A stretch of 21,110 nucleotides of DNA from a virus: positions 1-21,110 of the IMG/VR virus record IMGVR_UViG_3300030090_001681; one strand, 5' to 3'. This document shows, piece after piece, positions 1 through 6,597 of this stretch (the first letter of the stretch is position 1; each line of letters starts with the position of its first letter). The notes under the pieces were generated by a model. That model made no database searches, had not been told where the DNA came from, and was given only the letters and a program-made list of their open reading frames with translations. The translations under genes and the position numbers were made by a program.

Positions 1-4
1 AATG

Positions 5-35
5 AAAAGCCTCATCAATTATTGGTGGGGTTTTT
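5..35 (+). terminator. Intrinsic (rho-independent) terminator
   Basis: Bases 10-18 pair with 22-30 around a 3-base loop. The helix can be extended by pairing A5-A8 with the first T residues, and it runs into a TTTTTT tract at 31-36. This is a textbook intrinsic terminator. It sits just before the neck genes, so it probably ends the upstream transcript (the capsid gene in most phages of this layout), which lies outside the window. Confidence 0.85.
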
Positions 36-44
36 TCTTTACGC

Positions 45-55
45 TACAATAAAAC
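45..55 (+). promoter_or_regulatory. Putative promoter -10 box before the neck genes
   Basis: TACAATAAAAC lies between the terminator and the GTG at 74. It resembles TATAATAAAG at 1925 and TATAATAAAAG at 12891, the only other sizeable plus-strand gaps with such a box. A -35 element is poor: TTGGTG at 22-27, with 17-base spacing, lies inside the terminator. A promoter just after a terminator makes sense, but a phage-specific factor may be needed. Confidence 0.4.
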
Positions 56-73
56 TAAATTACTTTATTAATC

Positions 74-604
74 GTGGCAGCTACCATAACGGCAACATTA
101 TCAAGTGCTACTGCAAATAGCTATGTCACATTGGCAGAAGCTAATACATATTTTGAAACCGTACCAGATTCAAGCACTTGGACAAATAAAACAGACGATC
201 AAAAGAATAGAGCATTAATAGCAGCGACTCGATGGATTGATAGCTTAGTTTTTTATGGTGATCGTTGTGATAATGGACAAGCACTTAAATTTCCTAGAAA
301 TAACTATAAAGTTGATGATGTAGAGCTGGCTTGCACCACGATTCCAAATAATATTAAATATGCACAGTATGAATTAGCTAGAGCTTTAGCAAATGATACT
401 GATGCTATAACTGGTACTACTGGTAAAGATGGTAATTTTTCTGAAGTTAGTTTAGGAGATATTCAAGTTAAATATAATACTGATAGCCAAGGAACTGGAT
501 CAATAAATAATATTATGGACGTCTATCCTTGGTTACAAAGCTATTTAGGAGCATATATGTTAGGTGGAGCGGGTGCTTATCAAATGAGAGTGGTTAGGGG
601 ATAA
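74..604 (+). CDS. Head-tail adaptor, DnaT-like (DnaT_2 family)
   Basis: This 176-residue protein probably docks on the portal and starts the neck. It has the features of the phage 'putative DnaT-like ssDNA-binding' family, whose members sit in structural clusters and act as connectors despite the name. These are an N-terminal SYVTLAEANTYF segment, a helix with ALIAATRWID (about residues 47-56), the YGDRC turn, ALKFPR (about 70-75), and a later alanine-rich helix near residues 95-108. The start is GTG at 74. No clear Shine-Dalgarno sequence precedes it, as for most genes here. The stop overlaps the next ATG by one base (TAATG). The family call rests on motif recognition only. Confidence 0.75.
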   Translation: MAATITATLSSATANSYVTLAEANTYFETVPDSSTWTNKTDDQKNRALIAATRWIDSLVFYGDRCDNGQALKFPRNNYKVDDVELACTTIPNNIKYAQYELARALANDTDAITGTTGKDGNFSEVSLGDIQVKYNTDSQGTGSINNIMDVYPWLQSYLGAYMLGGAGAYQMRVVRG

Positions 605-990
605 TGGCAGGACAACTTGATTCACTATTGAAAAGTGTTGCAAAAGACATAGTTGCAACTTTAGGAAATTCGCTTGATACAAGTATTACTTATATTAAAA
701 AAGGAATTTCTAGTTATAACGTAAATACAGGAGAACAAGTAACTGTAAATACAACTTATTCAAATATAAAAGTACCGATTGAATTTATTAAATCTGAAGA
801 TGATGAAGGTAAAGAGATCAGACAAGCAAAGTTATATATTACTCCTAATTTAATTGGTGATAATCAAGTGGATTTTGATGACGAGATTCAGTTGACATAT
901 GCAGGAGAAACTAGAACAGCACAGATTTATGACATAGATACCAGAAGAGGCGGGCAGGTTTATTTGTTTACGGTATTGGTACGGTTCTGA
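604..990 (+). CDS. Head closure / head-tail joining protein
   Basis: This 128-residue protein is second in the neck series. Its length and position fit the small beta-barrel head-closure proteins (lambda FII, SPP1 gp16 type) that plug the connector after DNA packaging. After an N-terminal helix (about residues 1-35) it is mostly short beta strands, including KEIRQAKLYITP, DEIQLTYAGETRTAQIYDID and a final VYLFTVLVRF strand. That pattern is usual for this group. It overlaps both neighbours by one base, so translation is probably coupled. I recognise no exact family, so the role comes from order and fold pattern. Confidence 0.6.
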   Translation: MAGQLDSLLKSVAKDIVATLGNSLDTSITYIKKGISSYNVNTGEQVTVNTTYSNIKVPIEFIKSEDDEGKEIRQAKLYITPNLIGDNQVDFDDEIQLTYAGETRTAQIYDIDTRRGGQVYLFTVLVRF

Positions 991-1493
991 TGGCAAGAAA
1001 AAAAGATTTTTTAAAAGAAGATCCGATGAAGGATTTAGATGCTCAACTAAATGCTGACTTTAATAAACTTATAAGAAAAATACATCGAAGTTTATCTACA
1101 AAAAAAAGAAGTCCTGTTTATACAGGATTTTTTGCATCAAGTTGGAAGGTTCAGACTATGGGTGTGAAAGCAAAAGATAAAGTACAGGATTTCAAACCTT
1201 GGTCACAATTTGCACAAATTGGCAAACATAAGCCATATAATCCTCCGTACAAAATTCGACCTAGATTTAAAGTTGAGAAAACATTTAATTATAAAAAACC
1301 AGTGTTTATTGGTAATAGAGCTAAGTATGCAGGTTACGCATTAGAAAGTGGCAAGGTTCAATATTTTGTTCAAGGGGAAATTGCAAAACTTATAAAAGAA
1401 ACGATGAAAGAAGGTAAACTATTTATAGCATCAAGACCAACTCAAGGTTTATCAGATAAACCCACAGGAGGTCAGGCATATACTGAGTTTTAA
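990..1493 (+). CDS. HK97 gp10-like neck / tail-completion protein
   Basis: This 167-residue basic protein resembles HK97 gp10 or lambda Z-type proteins, which help join the tail to the head. The key signs are VYTGFFASSWKV near residues 43-54 and VFIGNRAKYAGYALESG near residues 105-121. Together these form the '(P)VDTG.L..SW ... N...YA..LE.G' signature of the family. The middle, about residues 70-100, is rich in lysine, proline and aromatic residues and may be a local insertion. It starts on an ATG that overlaps the stop of the previous gene by one base. Confidence 0.7.
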   Translation: MARKKDFLKEDPMKDLDAQLNADFNKLIRKIHRSLSTKKRSPVYTGFFASSWKVQTMGVKAKDKVQDFKPWSQFAQIGKHKPYNPPYKIRPRFKVEKTFNYKKPVFIGNRAKYAGYALESGKVQYFVQGEIAKLIKETMKEGKLFIASRPTQGLSDKPTGGQAYTEF

Positions 1494-1495
1494 TT

Positions 1496-1924
1496 ATGAC
1501 TTTAGTAAAAACAAGAGCAGCATTTGAAAAGGCAGTTACAGATGCGGTAACAGACGTAGATCCAACTGTTTCTATGGTTTATGACAATGTTACTTTTACA
1601 ACTTCGGGTAAAACTAAAAAATATGTAATGATGATGGTGAATTACACTCAATCAACATTACAAAATCAAGGAGCTTCATCTGATTATTACTCTGGTGTTA
1701 TTCAATGTAATATTTACGTCCCAAAAAGCAAAGGTACAAGTCAATTAGCTGAAATAGCTGAAGCTGTAATTGATGGTTTAACTTCTGTAAACGCTTCGGG
1801 ATATACAGATACTTTTAGTGTAAAGCCAAGAGTACAGGATATAAACGGGCCTACAATGCTTGAAATTGAAGATAGAAGTCATTTTGTTGGTGTAATATCT
1901 TGCCAATTCTCAGCCAATGCCTAG
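1496..1924 (+). CDS. Tail terminator protein (DUF4128-like)
   Basis: This 142-residue protein probably caps the tail tube once it reaches the length set by the tape measure, the role of lambda U. An N-terminal helix (TRAAFEKAVTDAV) precedes a strand, a central YVMMMVNYTQ strand and a QLAEIAEAVIDGL helix (about residues 82-95). A final SHFVGVISCQFSA strand closes the fold. This alpha/beta pattern fits DUF4128-type tail terminators. In lambda-like tails the next gene encodes the major tail-tube protein. Here only 26 bases follow before the chaperone gene. Confidence 0.65.
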   Translation: MTLVKTRAAFEKAVTDAVTDVDPTVSMVYDNVTFTTSGKTKKYVMMMVNYTQSTLQNQGASSDYYSGVIQCNIYVPKSKGTSQLAEIAEAVIDGLTSVNASGYTDTFSVKPRVQDINGPTMLEIEDRSHFVGVISCQFSANA

Positions 1925-1930
1925 TATAAT
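1900..1930 (+). promoter_or_regulatory. Candidate sigma-70-type promoter before the tail chaperone
   Basis: A perfect -10 hexamer, TATAAT, lies at 1925-1930 in the short gap before the ATG at 1951. TTGCCA at 1900-1905 matches the -35 consensus at five of six positions, with a 19-base spacer. The -35 box lies inside the end of the preceding gene. The TATAATAAA core recurs at 12891, which makes chance less likely. Confidence 0.45.
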
Positions 1931-1950
1931 AAAGTAGCAATACTTATTTT

Positions 1951-2307
1951 ATGACTAGAGCAATCGAACTTTTAAAGAATAGTTTTGGTGTGAGCCAACT
2001 ATATCAACATGACGTAATCAAAGACGGGAAAATTATTTTTAGTGTTTATTGGCACCCACTTACTATTGCTGAAAGAGAGTCAATAACCAAAAAATCTAAT
2101 ATGAATGACACTAATGATTTTGCTTTGATGTTAATGATTGAAAAGGCATTAGATAAAGATGGAAATAGAATTTTCCAAGATGGGGAAAAAGCAGTTTTAA
2201 GAAGAGAAGTTGAAGCTAATGTTTTACAGGAAATACAATTAGCAATGATAGAAGCTGGTCAGACTAAGGAGGTATCAGAGGCTAAAGCCGAATTGAAAAG
2301 CGAGTAA
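1951..2307 (+). CDS. Tail assembly chaperone (lambda G-like)
   Basis: This 118-residue protein directly precedes the tape measure, where lambda-like phages place chaperones G and G-T. These coat the tape measure and recruit tail-tube subunits, and they are absent from the virion. An N-terminal part with strands (KIIFSVYWHPLTIAER, about residues 28-43) leads to helices (FALMLMIEKALDKDG; VLQEIQLAMIEAGQ) and a charged C-terminus. A second reading frame starting at the 3' end lacks its own start and encodes a T-like domain. This gene is therefore probably translated in two forms, a short G ending at 2307 and a longer G-T made by +1 frameshifting near AAAA at 2296-2299. Confidence 0.75.
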   Translation: MTRAIELLKNSFGVSQLYQHDVIKDGKIIFSVYWHPLTIAERESITKKSNMNDTNDFALMLMIEKALDKDGNRIFQDGEKAVLRREVEANVLQEIQLAMIEAGQTKEVSEAKAELKSE

Positions 2308-2500
2308 TGATTGGAAATTTATATTTTCATTAGCCAAAGAATTAGGTAAAACTGTTGCTGAATTATCAGAAACTTTAACCGTTGAAGAAATGATAGGTTG
2401 GGCTGCTTATGCAGAACTTGAATACGAAGATTTTGAAAAACAACAACAAGAAGCTCAAAGAAGTAGTGCTTTGAAAGGGAAAAGAGGTAGAATGAGATAA
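2297..2500 (+). CDS. T-like extension of the tail chaperone, reached by +1 frameshift
   Basis: This frame is open from 2297 (TGA at 2294-2296 closes it upstream) to TAA at 2498-2500. It encodes a helical, charged segment that starts ASNDWKFIFSLAKELGK and continues with LTVEEMIGWAAYAELE. It has no ATG, GTG or TTG before an internal ATG near 2387, so separate initiation would lose the conserved-looking N-terminal half. A slip of tRNA-Lys from AAA at 2296-2298 to AAA at 2297-2299 would join G residues 1-116 to 66 further residues, a 182-residue product. Lambda G-T uses -1 slippage, and other phages use +1 or -2. The geometry here fits +1. Confidence 0.7.
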   Translation, partial: KASNDWKFIFSLAKELGKTVAELSETLTVEEMIGWAAYAELEYEDFEKQQQEAQRSSALKGKRGRMR

Positions 2501-2516
2501 ATGTTTTGATTTAGCA

Positions 2517-4358
2517 GTGCCTAATTACGAAGTTAATTTAGAGTTAGCTCTTAAAGGTGCGACAGAAGCAGCACAAAAAATAAAAAACCTTAGAAAAAAT
2601 ACAAAAGAATTAGATAAAGATATAAACAGATTTAATAGATCAGTTAATAAGAGTATGGGGAGGAAGAAAGGAGAAGGTAGTTTTGTTTATAGTTTTCAAA
2701 CCTTATCAAAAGAAGTTAATAGTGCCAGAGCAGCATTAAATAAAGCTGCGATTGGGACAGAAGAATTTAATAAAGCAATAAAAAATGTAGTAGAAGTTGA
2801 AGAAACATATAATGATGAATTAAAGAAAAGAGATCGTGCATTAAGGATACAAAGAATTGCACAACAAAAAGGTATTTCTCTTACTAAAGCTGAAGTAGAA
2901 CTTGAAAGACAATTAGCGAAAGCAAAAGAAGCAACAGCTAAAAAAGAACGAGGGAAAAGATTTGGTCAGACTATATCTAGTGCAGCTATTGGTGGAGCTT
3001 TTCCTTTGTTGTTTGGACAGACAGGAGCAGCAGCGATTGGTGGTGGAACTGGTGGACTTATCGGTGGTGCTATCGGAGGTCAATTTGGTTTTGCTTTATC
3101 TATTGTAGGTACAGCTTTAGGTGCTGCCGTTGAGAAAAATCAAAAATTTAATGAATCATTAGCTGTTTTAAATGCAAGATTATCTACAGTAGGAGATGGA
3201 AGTAGACTTGTTGCTAAAGATATTGATGATTTAGCAAGAAGATTTAGAGTAACAAAAGAAGAAGCGTTTGGACTTTTAGAAGGTTTTAAAGAATTTGATA
3301 ATCCTAGACTAAGAAAGTCATTAGTAGAAGTTTTTGGATCTGATAGTGGAGCGTTCCAAGGGCTTGGAGGTTCTAATAGACAAGCGAAGCTGGCACAACA
3401 AATATTTGAAGCAAGAAAACAAATTGGAGATCAGCAAGCAACACAGTTGTTACAACAAAACCTTATTAATGGTGCTGAAACTATAGAGTTAGCACTGATA
3501 AGAGCAAAAATTAAAGCAAGACAACGAGATCAAATAGAACAGGCAAAACAAATTAGTCTTTTTGGTAGAATTGGTGCTGGTTTTAGATTAAAAACTGCTG
3601 ATGAAGTAATTGAAAATCGTATTAAAAAGTTAGAAAAGACATTTGCTGAAACAGAAGATCAAACCATTAAAGATACGATTGAAGGTCTGAAAATCCTTCG
3701 AGAACAACTTAATTTAGTTAATGAAGCTCAAGGTCAATTTGGACAGTCAGGAGTTTTAGCTTTTTCTGCTATTAACGATAAGGTAAAAGATTTGCAAGAT
3801 GAAATGAAAGCATTGCAAAATCCGATAAGAGCCGTAATAGAAGTATCAGACGTTATGGCAACTTCATTTGAAGAATCATTTAAAGGAATTATTAAAGGAA
3901 CTATGACTGTTGCTGATGCGTTTAGAAATATGTTGAATAAGATAGCAGATTATTTTATTGATACTGCTGCAAGAATGATGGCTAATCAGTTACAGCAAGG
4001 AATATTAGGTTTATTCAGTAATTTGTTTTCACCTGCACCTTTAGGAGATGTCCAAGGTGAGTTTATGCCTTCTAGACCTCAGTTTAGAGGAGCTAAAGCA
4101 GAGGGAGGACCCGTAAAAGGAGGAAGCAGTTACCTTGTTGGAGAACGTGGTCCTGAATTATTTAGTCCAGGTGTATCAGGAATGATTACACCAAATCATG
4201 CTCTTGGTGGTTCGACTAACGTGGTAGTAAACGTAGATGCTTCTGGATCTTCCGTTGAAGGAGATGAAGAACAAGGAAGAGAGCTTGGTCGTCTTATTTC
4301 AGTTGCAGTACAATCTGAAATATTACAACAAAAAAGACCAGGAGGATTACTTGCATAA
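2517..4358 (+). CDS. Tail tape measure protein
   Basis: This 613-residue protein sets tail length and passes through the tail lumen into the cell at infection. Residues 1-145 are highly charged and predicted helical (coiled-coil style). Residues about 148-203 form a Gly/Ala-rich hydrophobic stretch (AAAIGGGTGGLIGGAIGG) that may cross the host membrane. Further helices follow. The C-terminal region carries LVGERGPELFSPGVSGMITP, a hallmark of tape measures. At about 1.5 angstrom per residue the tail would be roughly 90 nm, which is an inference. It starts on GTG at 2517, after a tiny ATG-TTT-TGA reading frame at 2501. Its stop overlaps the ATG of the next gene by one base. Confidence 0.9.
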   Translation: MPNYEVNLELALKGATEAAQKIKNLRKNTKELDKDINRFNRSVNKSMGRKKGEGSFVYSFQTLSKEVNSARAALNKAAIGTEEFNKAIKNVVEVEETYNDELKKRDRALRIQRIAQQKGISLTKAEVELERQLAKAKEATAKKERGKRFGQTISSAAIGGAFPLLFGQTGAAAIGGGTGGLIGGAIGGQFGFALSIVGTALGAAVEKNQKFNESLAVLNARLSTVGDGSRLVAKDIDDLARRFRVTKEEAFGLLEGFKEFDNPRLRKSLVEVFGSDSGAFQGLGGSNRQAKLAQQIFEARKQIGDQQATQLLQQNLINGAETIELALIRAKIKARQRDQIEQAKQISLFGRIGAGFRLKTADEVIENRIKKLEKTFAETEDQTIKDTIEGLKILREQLNLVNEAQGQFGQSGVLAFSAINDKVKDLQDEMKALQNPIRAVIEVSDVMATSFEESFKGIIKGTMTVADAFRNMLNKIADYFIDTAARMMANQLQQGILGLFSNLFSPAPLGDVQGEFMPSRPQFRGAKAEGGPVKGGSSYLVGERGPELFSPGVSGMITPNHALGGSTNVVVNVDASGSSVEGDEEQGRELGRLISVAVQSEILQQKRPGGLLA

Positions 4359-4711
4359 TGGCTACGTTTCCCTCAATAAATCCTACTTACGGCCAACAAA
4401 AAAGATCCGCACCAAATACTAGGACTGTTCGTTTTGCAGATGGTTACGAACATCGCCTACTTTTTGGCCTTGCACAACATCAGAACCCTAAAATCTTTCA
4501 ATTTACTTTTAATGTATCAGAAACAGATGCAGATACTATAGAAACATTTTTAGACGCTAGAGCAAACGATAGTAATAGCTTTAGTTTTACTCCTCCAGGA
4601 GAAAGTTCTTCTTCTGAATTTGTTTGCGAAGCGTGGAGTAAGTCGATACCATTTCAAAATAGAGCTACTATTCAAGCAACTTTTAGACAAGTATTTGAAC
4701 CAGTATCATAA
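4358..4711 (+). CDS. Minor tail protein M-like (tail tip)
   Basis: This 117-residue protein sits directly after the tape measure, matching lambda M, which helps build the tail tip around the tape-measure end. Visible family features are the N-terminal NPTYGQQKRSAPNTRTVRFADGYEHR, in which strands lead to a 'FGDGYEQR'-like motif, and the helix ADTIETFLDAR (about residues 58-68). A final FRQVFEPVS strand follows. AGGAGG at 4340-4345 lies 12 bases upstream of the ATG. It overlaps both neighbours by one base. Confidence 0.8.
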   Translation: MATFPSINPTYGQQKRSAPNTRTVRFADGYEHRLLFGLAQHQNPKIFQFTFNVSETDADTIETFLDARANDSNSFSFTPPGESSSSEFVCEAWSKSIPFQNRATIQATFRQVFEPVS

Positions 4712-5292
4712 TGTCAGTAAATTCAGCCGTATTTAGTGATTTACAGTCAATAAATCCATCAGCGATTATTGAGTTATTCACTCTTCAATTAGACACTGCA
4801 TTGCACGGTGCAAATACAATTTATAGATTTCATGCTGGTAGTAATTTAAATGCAAATGGTCAAATAGTTTGGGCTGGTAATGCTTACCTTAGATTTCCAA
4901 TACAAGCGTCAGGTTTTGCTTTTCAACGTGGTCAGTTGCCTAGACCAAAAATAACTATTAGTAATGCTACAGGATTAATCTCTGCAATTCTTTTAACAGT
5001 TAACGAAACAACAACTGGTAATGATTTAACAGGAGCTAAAGTTACCAGAATTAGAACATTAGCTAAATTTCTTGATGCTGTAAACTTTCCAGGTAATACC
5101 AATCCATTTGGAACTCCTGATCCAAACGCAGAGTTTCCTAAAGAAGTATATGCAGTAGATCGTAAAGCAACAGAAACTAGAGAAGTAGTTGAATTTGAGT
5201 TAGCAGCACCTACAGATTTAGCAGGAGTTAGAATACCGAAGCGTCAATGCACTAGAAAAGACTTTCCCTCTATTGGTACGTTTGTTCAATGA
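4711..5292 (+). CDS. Minor tail protein L-like, lacking the C-terminal Fe-S domain
   Basis: This 193-residue protein is the lambda L counterpart, a tail-tip hub protein. Family signs include IIELFTLQLD near the N-terminus, the FHAGSNLNANGQIVWAGNAY region (about residues 41-60), QLPRPKITISN (about residues 75-85) and VEFELAAPTDLAGVRIPKRQC near the end. In lambda L, roughly 60 further residues carry cysteines binding a 4Fe-4S cluster. Here the protein stops soon after IPKRQC and keeps only one cysteine in this region. The stop overlaps the next ATG by four bases (ATGA), so the short end appears natural rather than a break. Confidence 0.8.
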   Translation: MSVNSAVFSDLQSINPSAIIELFTLQLDTALHGANTIYRFHAGSNLNANGQIVWAGNAYLRFPIQASGFAFQRGQLPRPKITISNATGLISAILLTVNETTTGNDLTGAKVTRIRTLAKFLDAVNFPGNTNPFGTPDPNAEFPKEVYAVDRKATETREVVEFELAAPTDLAGVRIPKRQCTRKDFPSIGTFVQ

Positions 5293-5990
5293 CTTGGAAG
5301 TATAAAGCATTACTTCATGCACAACGTGAAGATCCAAAAGAATCTTGTGGTTTACTGTTAAATGTAAAAGGCAAAGAAAGATATTATCCTTGCCGTAATC
5401 TGTCAATGACAGAGCATCAATGTTTTATCATCGACCCAGAAGATTATGTAAAAGCAGATAATACAGGAGAAATTGTTGGTGTAGTTCATAGTCACCCAAT
5501 AACACCACCTACTCCTAGTCAGGCAGATAAAATTAGCTGCGAAGATAGTAATTTACCTTGGTATATAGTAAATCCAAAAACAGAACAGTGGGCATATTTA
5601 GAACCATGCGGATACAAACCACCATTATTAGGTCGTCAATGGGTATGGGGTATAACAGACTGTTGGAGTTTAATTAGAGATTGGTATAAAGAAGAGAGGA
5701 ATATCGAACTTAGAGATTGGGAAAGACCTACAACACTGGAAGAATTTAATAACAAACCTCTGTTTGAGGACTGTGCCTGGAGAACTAATTTTAGAGAACT
5801 TAGGTCAGAAGAGAAACTAGAAGATGGAGATGTTTTATTAATGAGCATTATGCACCCAACTTTAAATCATGTAGCATTATTTTTTAAAGGAGATGTTATT
5901 CACCATTTAACCGATAGACTATCTTGTAGAGAGCCTTACTCTGAATGGTTGCTAAAATGTACGGGAAAGAGGTATCGCTATGCTTCGTAA
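5289..5990 (+). CDS. Tail tip protein K-like: JAMM peptidase plus NlpC/P60 hydrolase
   Basis: This 233-residue protein combines two enzyme domains typical of lambda K. The N-terminal JAB/MPN (JAMM) metalloprotease domain shows E-S-C-G-L near residue 18. Its zinc motif is H67-S-H69-P followed by S77 and D80. The C-terminal NlpC/P60-type cysteine hydrolase has T-D-C125-W-S-L, N-H194-V-A-L and a third polar residue at H205 or H206, giving a plausible Cys-His-His set. The first domain may process a tail component, and the second may cut cell-wall peptide during DNA entry. It overlaps L by 4 bases and I by 11 bases. Confidence 0.88.
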   Translation: MTWKYKALLHAQREDPKESCGLLLNVKGKERYYPCRNLSMTEHQCFIIDPEDYVKADNTGEIVGVVHSHPITPPTPSQADKISCEDSNLPWYIVNPKTEQWAYLEPCGYKPPLLGRQWVWGITDCWSLIRDWYKEERNIELRDWERPTTLEEFNNKPLFEDCAWRTNFRELRSEEKLEDGDVLLMSIMHPTLNHVALFFKGDVIHHLTDRLSCREPYSEWLLKCTGKRYRYAS

Positions 5991-6597
5991 AGTAAAGCTG
6001 TATGGACAGTTAGCAGAATTTGTTGGACATAAAGAGTTCGAGGTAGAAGTTAATAATGTGGCTCACGCTGTTAGTTTTTTAATACACAACTTTGAAGGAT
6101 TAGAGGCATATATGAGTCCTAAGTATTATCAAGTAAAAGTAGGTAATGAAGATATCGGTAAAGATGAAATAAATTATCCTATTGGTCAGCAAGATATTCA
6201 TTTTGTTCCAGTTATAGCTGGTGCTGGTAGAGGTGGTTTTGGAAAAATATTATTAGGAGCACTTTTAATTACAGGAGCAGTAATGGCAGGAGGAGGTTTT
6301 GGAGCTTTATTTAGTAAGGAAGGATTAGTTTTTGGAAAAGGAATAGGAGGTCTTTTTGGAAAAACAGCAATGAATTTAGGAATTGGTTTAACAATAATGG
6401 GTGTAAGTGAAATTCTGTTTCCATTACCAGAACCACAAAAATTCAATTCAGAAGAAGATCCACAATTATCTTTTAGTTTTAGTGGAGTACAAAATACATC
6501 AAGAGCAGGTACTCCTGTTCCAATAGTTTATGGTGAAATAATTACAGGAAGTGTTGTAATAAGTGCAGCGATTGACACTAATCAGGTAGAAGTATGA
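5980..6597 (+). CDS. Tail assembly protein I-like
   Basis: This 205-residue protein matches lambda I-type tail assembly proteins. Residues 1-78 look like a ubiquitin/beta-grasp fold (KVKLYGQLAEFVG start, DIHFVPVIAGAG end). A Gly-rich hydrophobic segment of about residues 80-140 could insert in or cross a membrane. The C-terminal part carries LSFSFSGVQNTSRAGTPVPI followed by VYGEIITGSVVISAAI, the usual family ending. The pairing of a JAMM protease (gene K) with a ubiquitin-like domain is conserved in these tails, and cleavage between domains has been proposed. It overlaps K by 11 bases and J by 4. Confidence 0.85.
   Translation: MLRKVKLYGQLAEFVGHKEFEVEVNNVAHAVSFLIHNFEGLEAYMSPKYYQVKVGNEDIGKDEINYPIGQQDIHFVPVIAGAGRGGFGKILLGALLITGAVMAGGGFGALFSKEGLVFGKGIGGLFGKTAMNLGIGLTIMGVSEILFPLPEPQKFNSEEDPQLSFSFSGVQNTSRAGTPVPIVYGEIITGSVVISAAIDTNQVEV

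Noticed and set aside
4237-4422. A 61-codon plus-strand frame over the end of the tape measure gene
   Set aside because: It lies entirely within two well-supported genes in another frame and has no family features.
6198-6446. Minus-strand Pro/Lys-rich frame opposite the Gly-rich part of gene I
   Set aside because: It is the reverse complement of glycine-rich coding sequence, which automatically gives proline-rich open frames.
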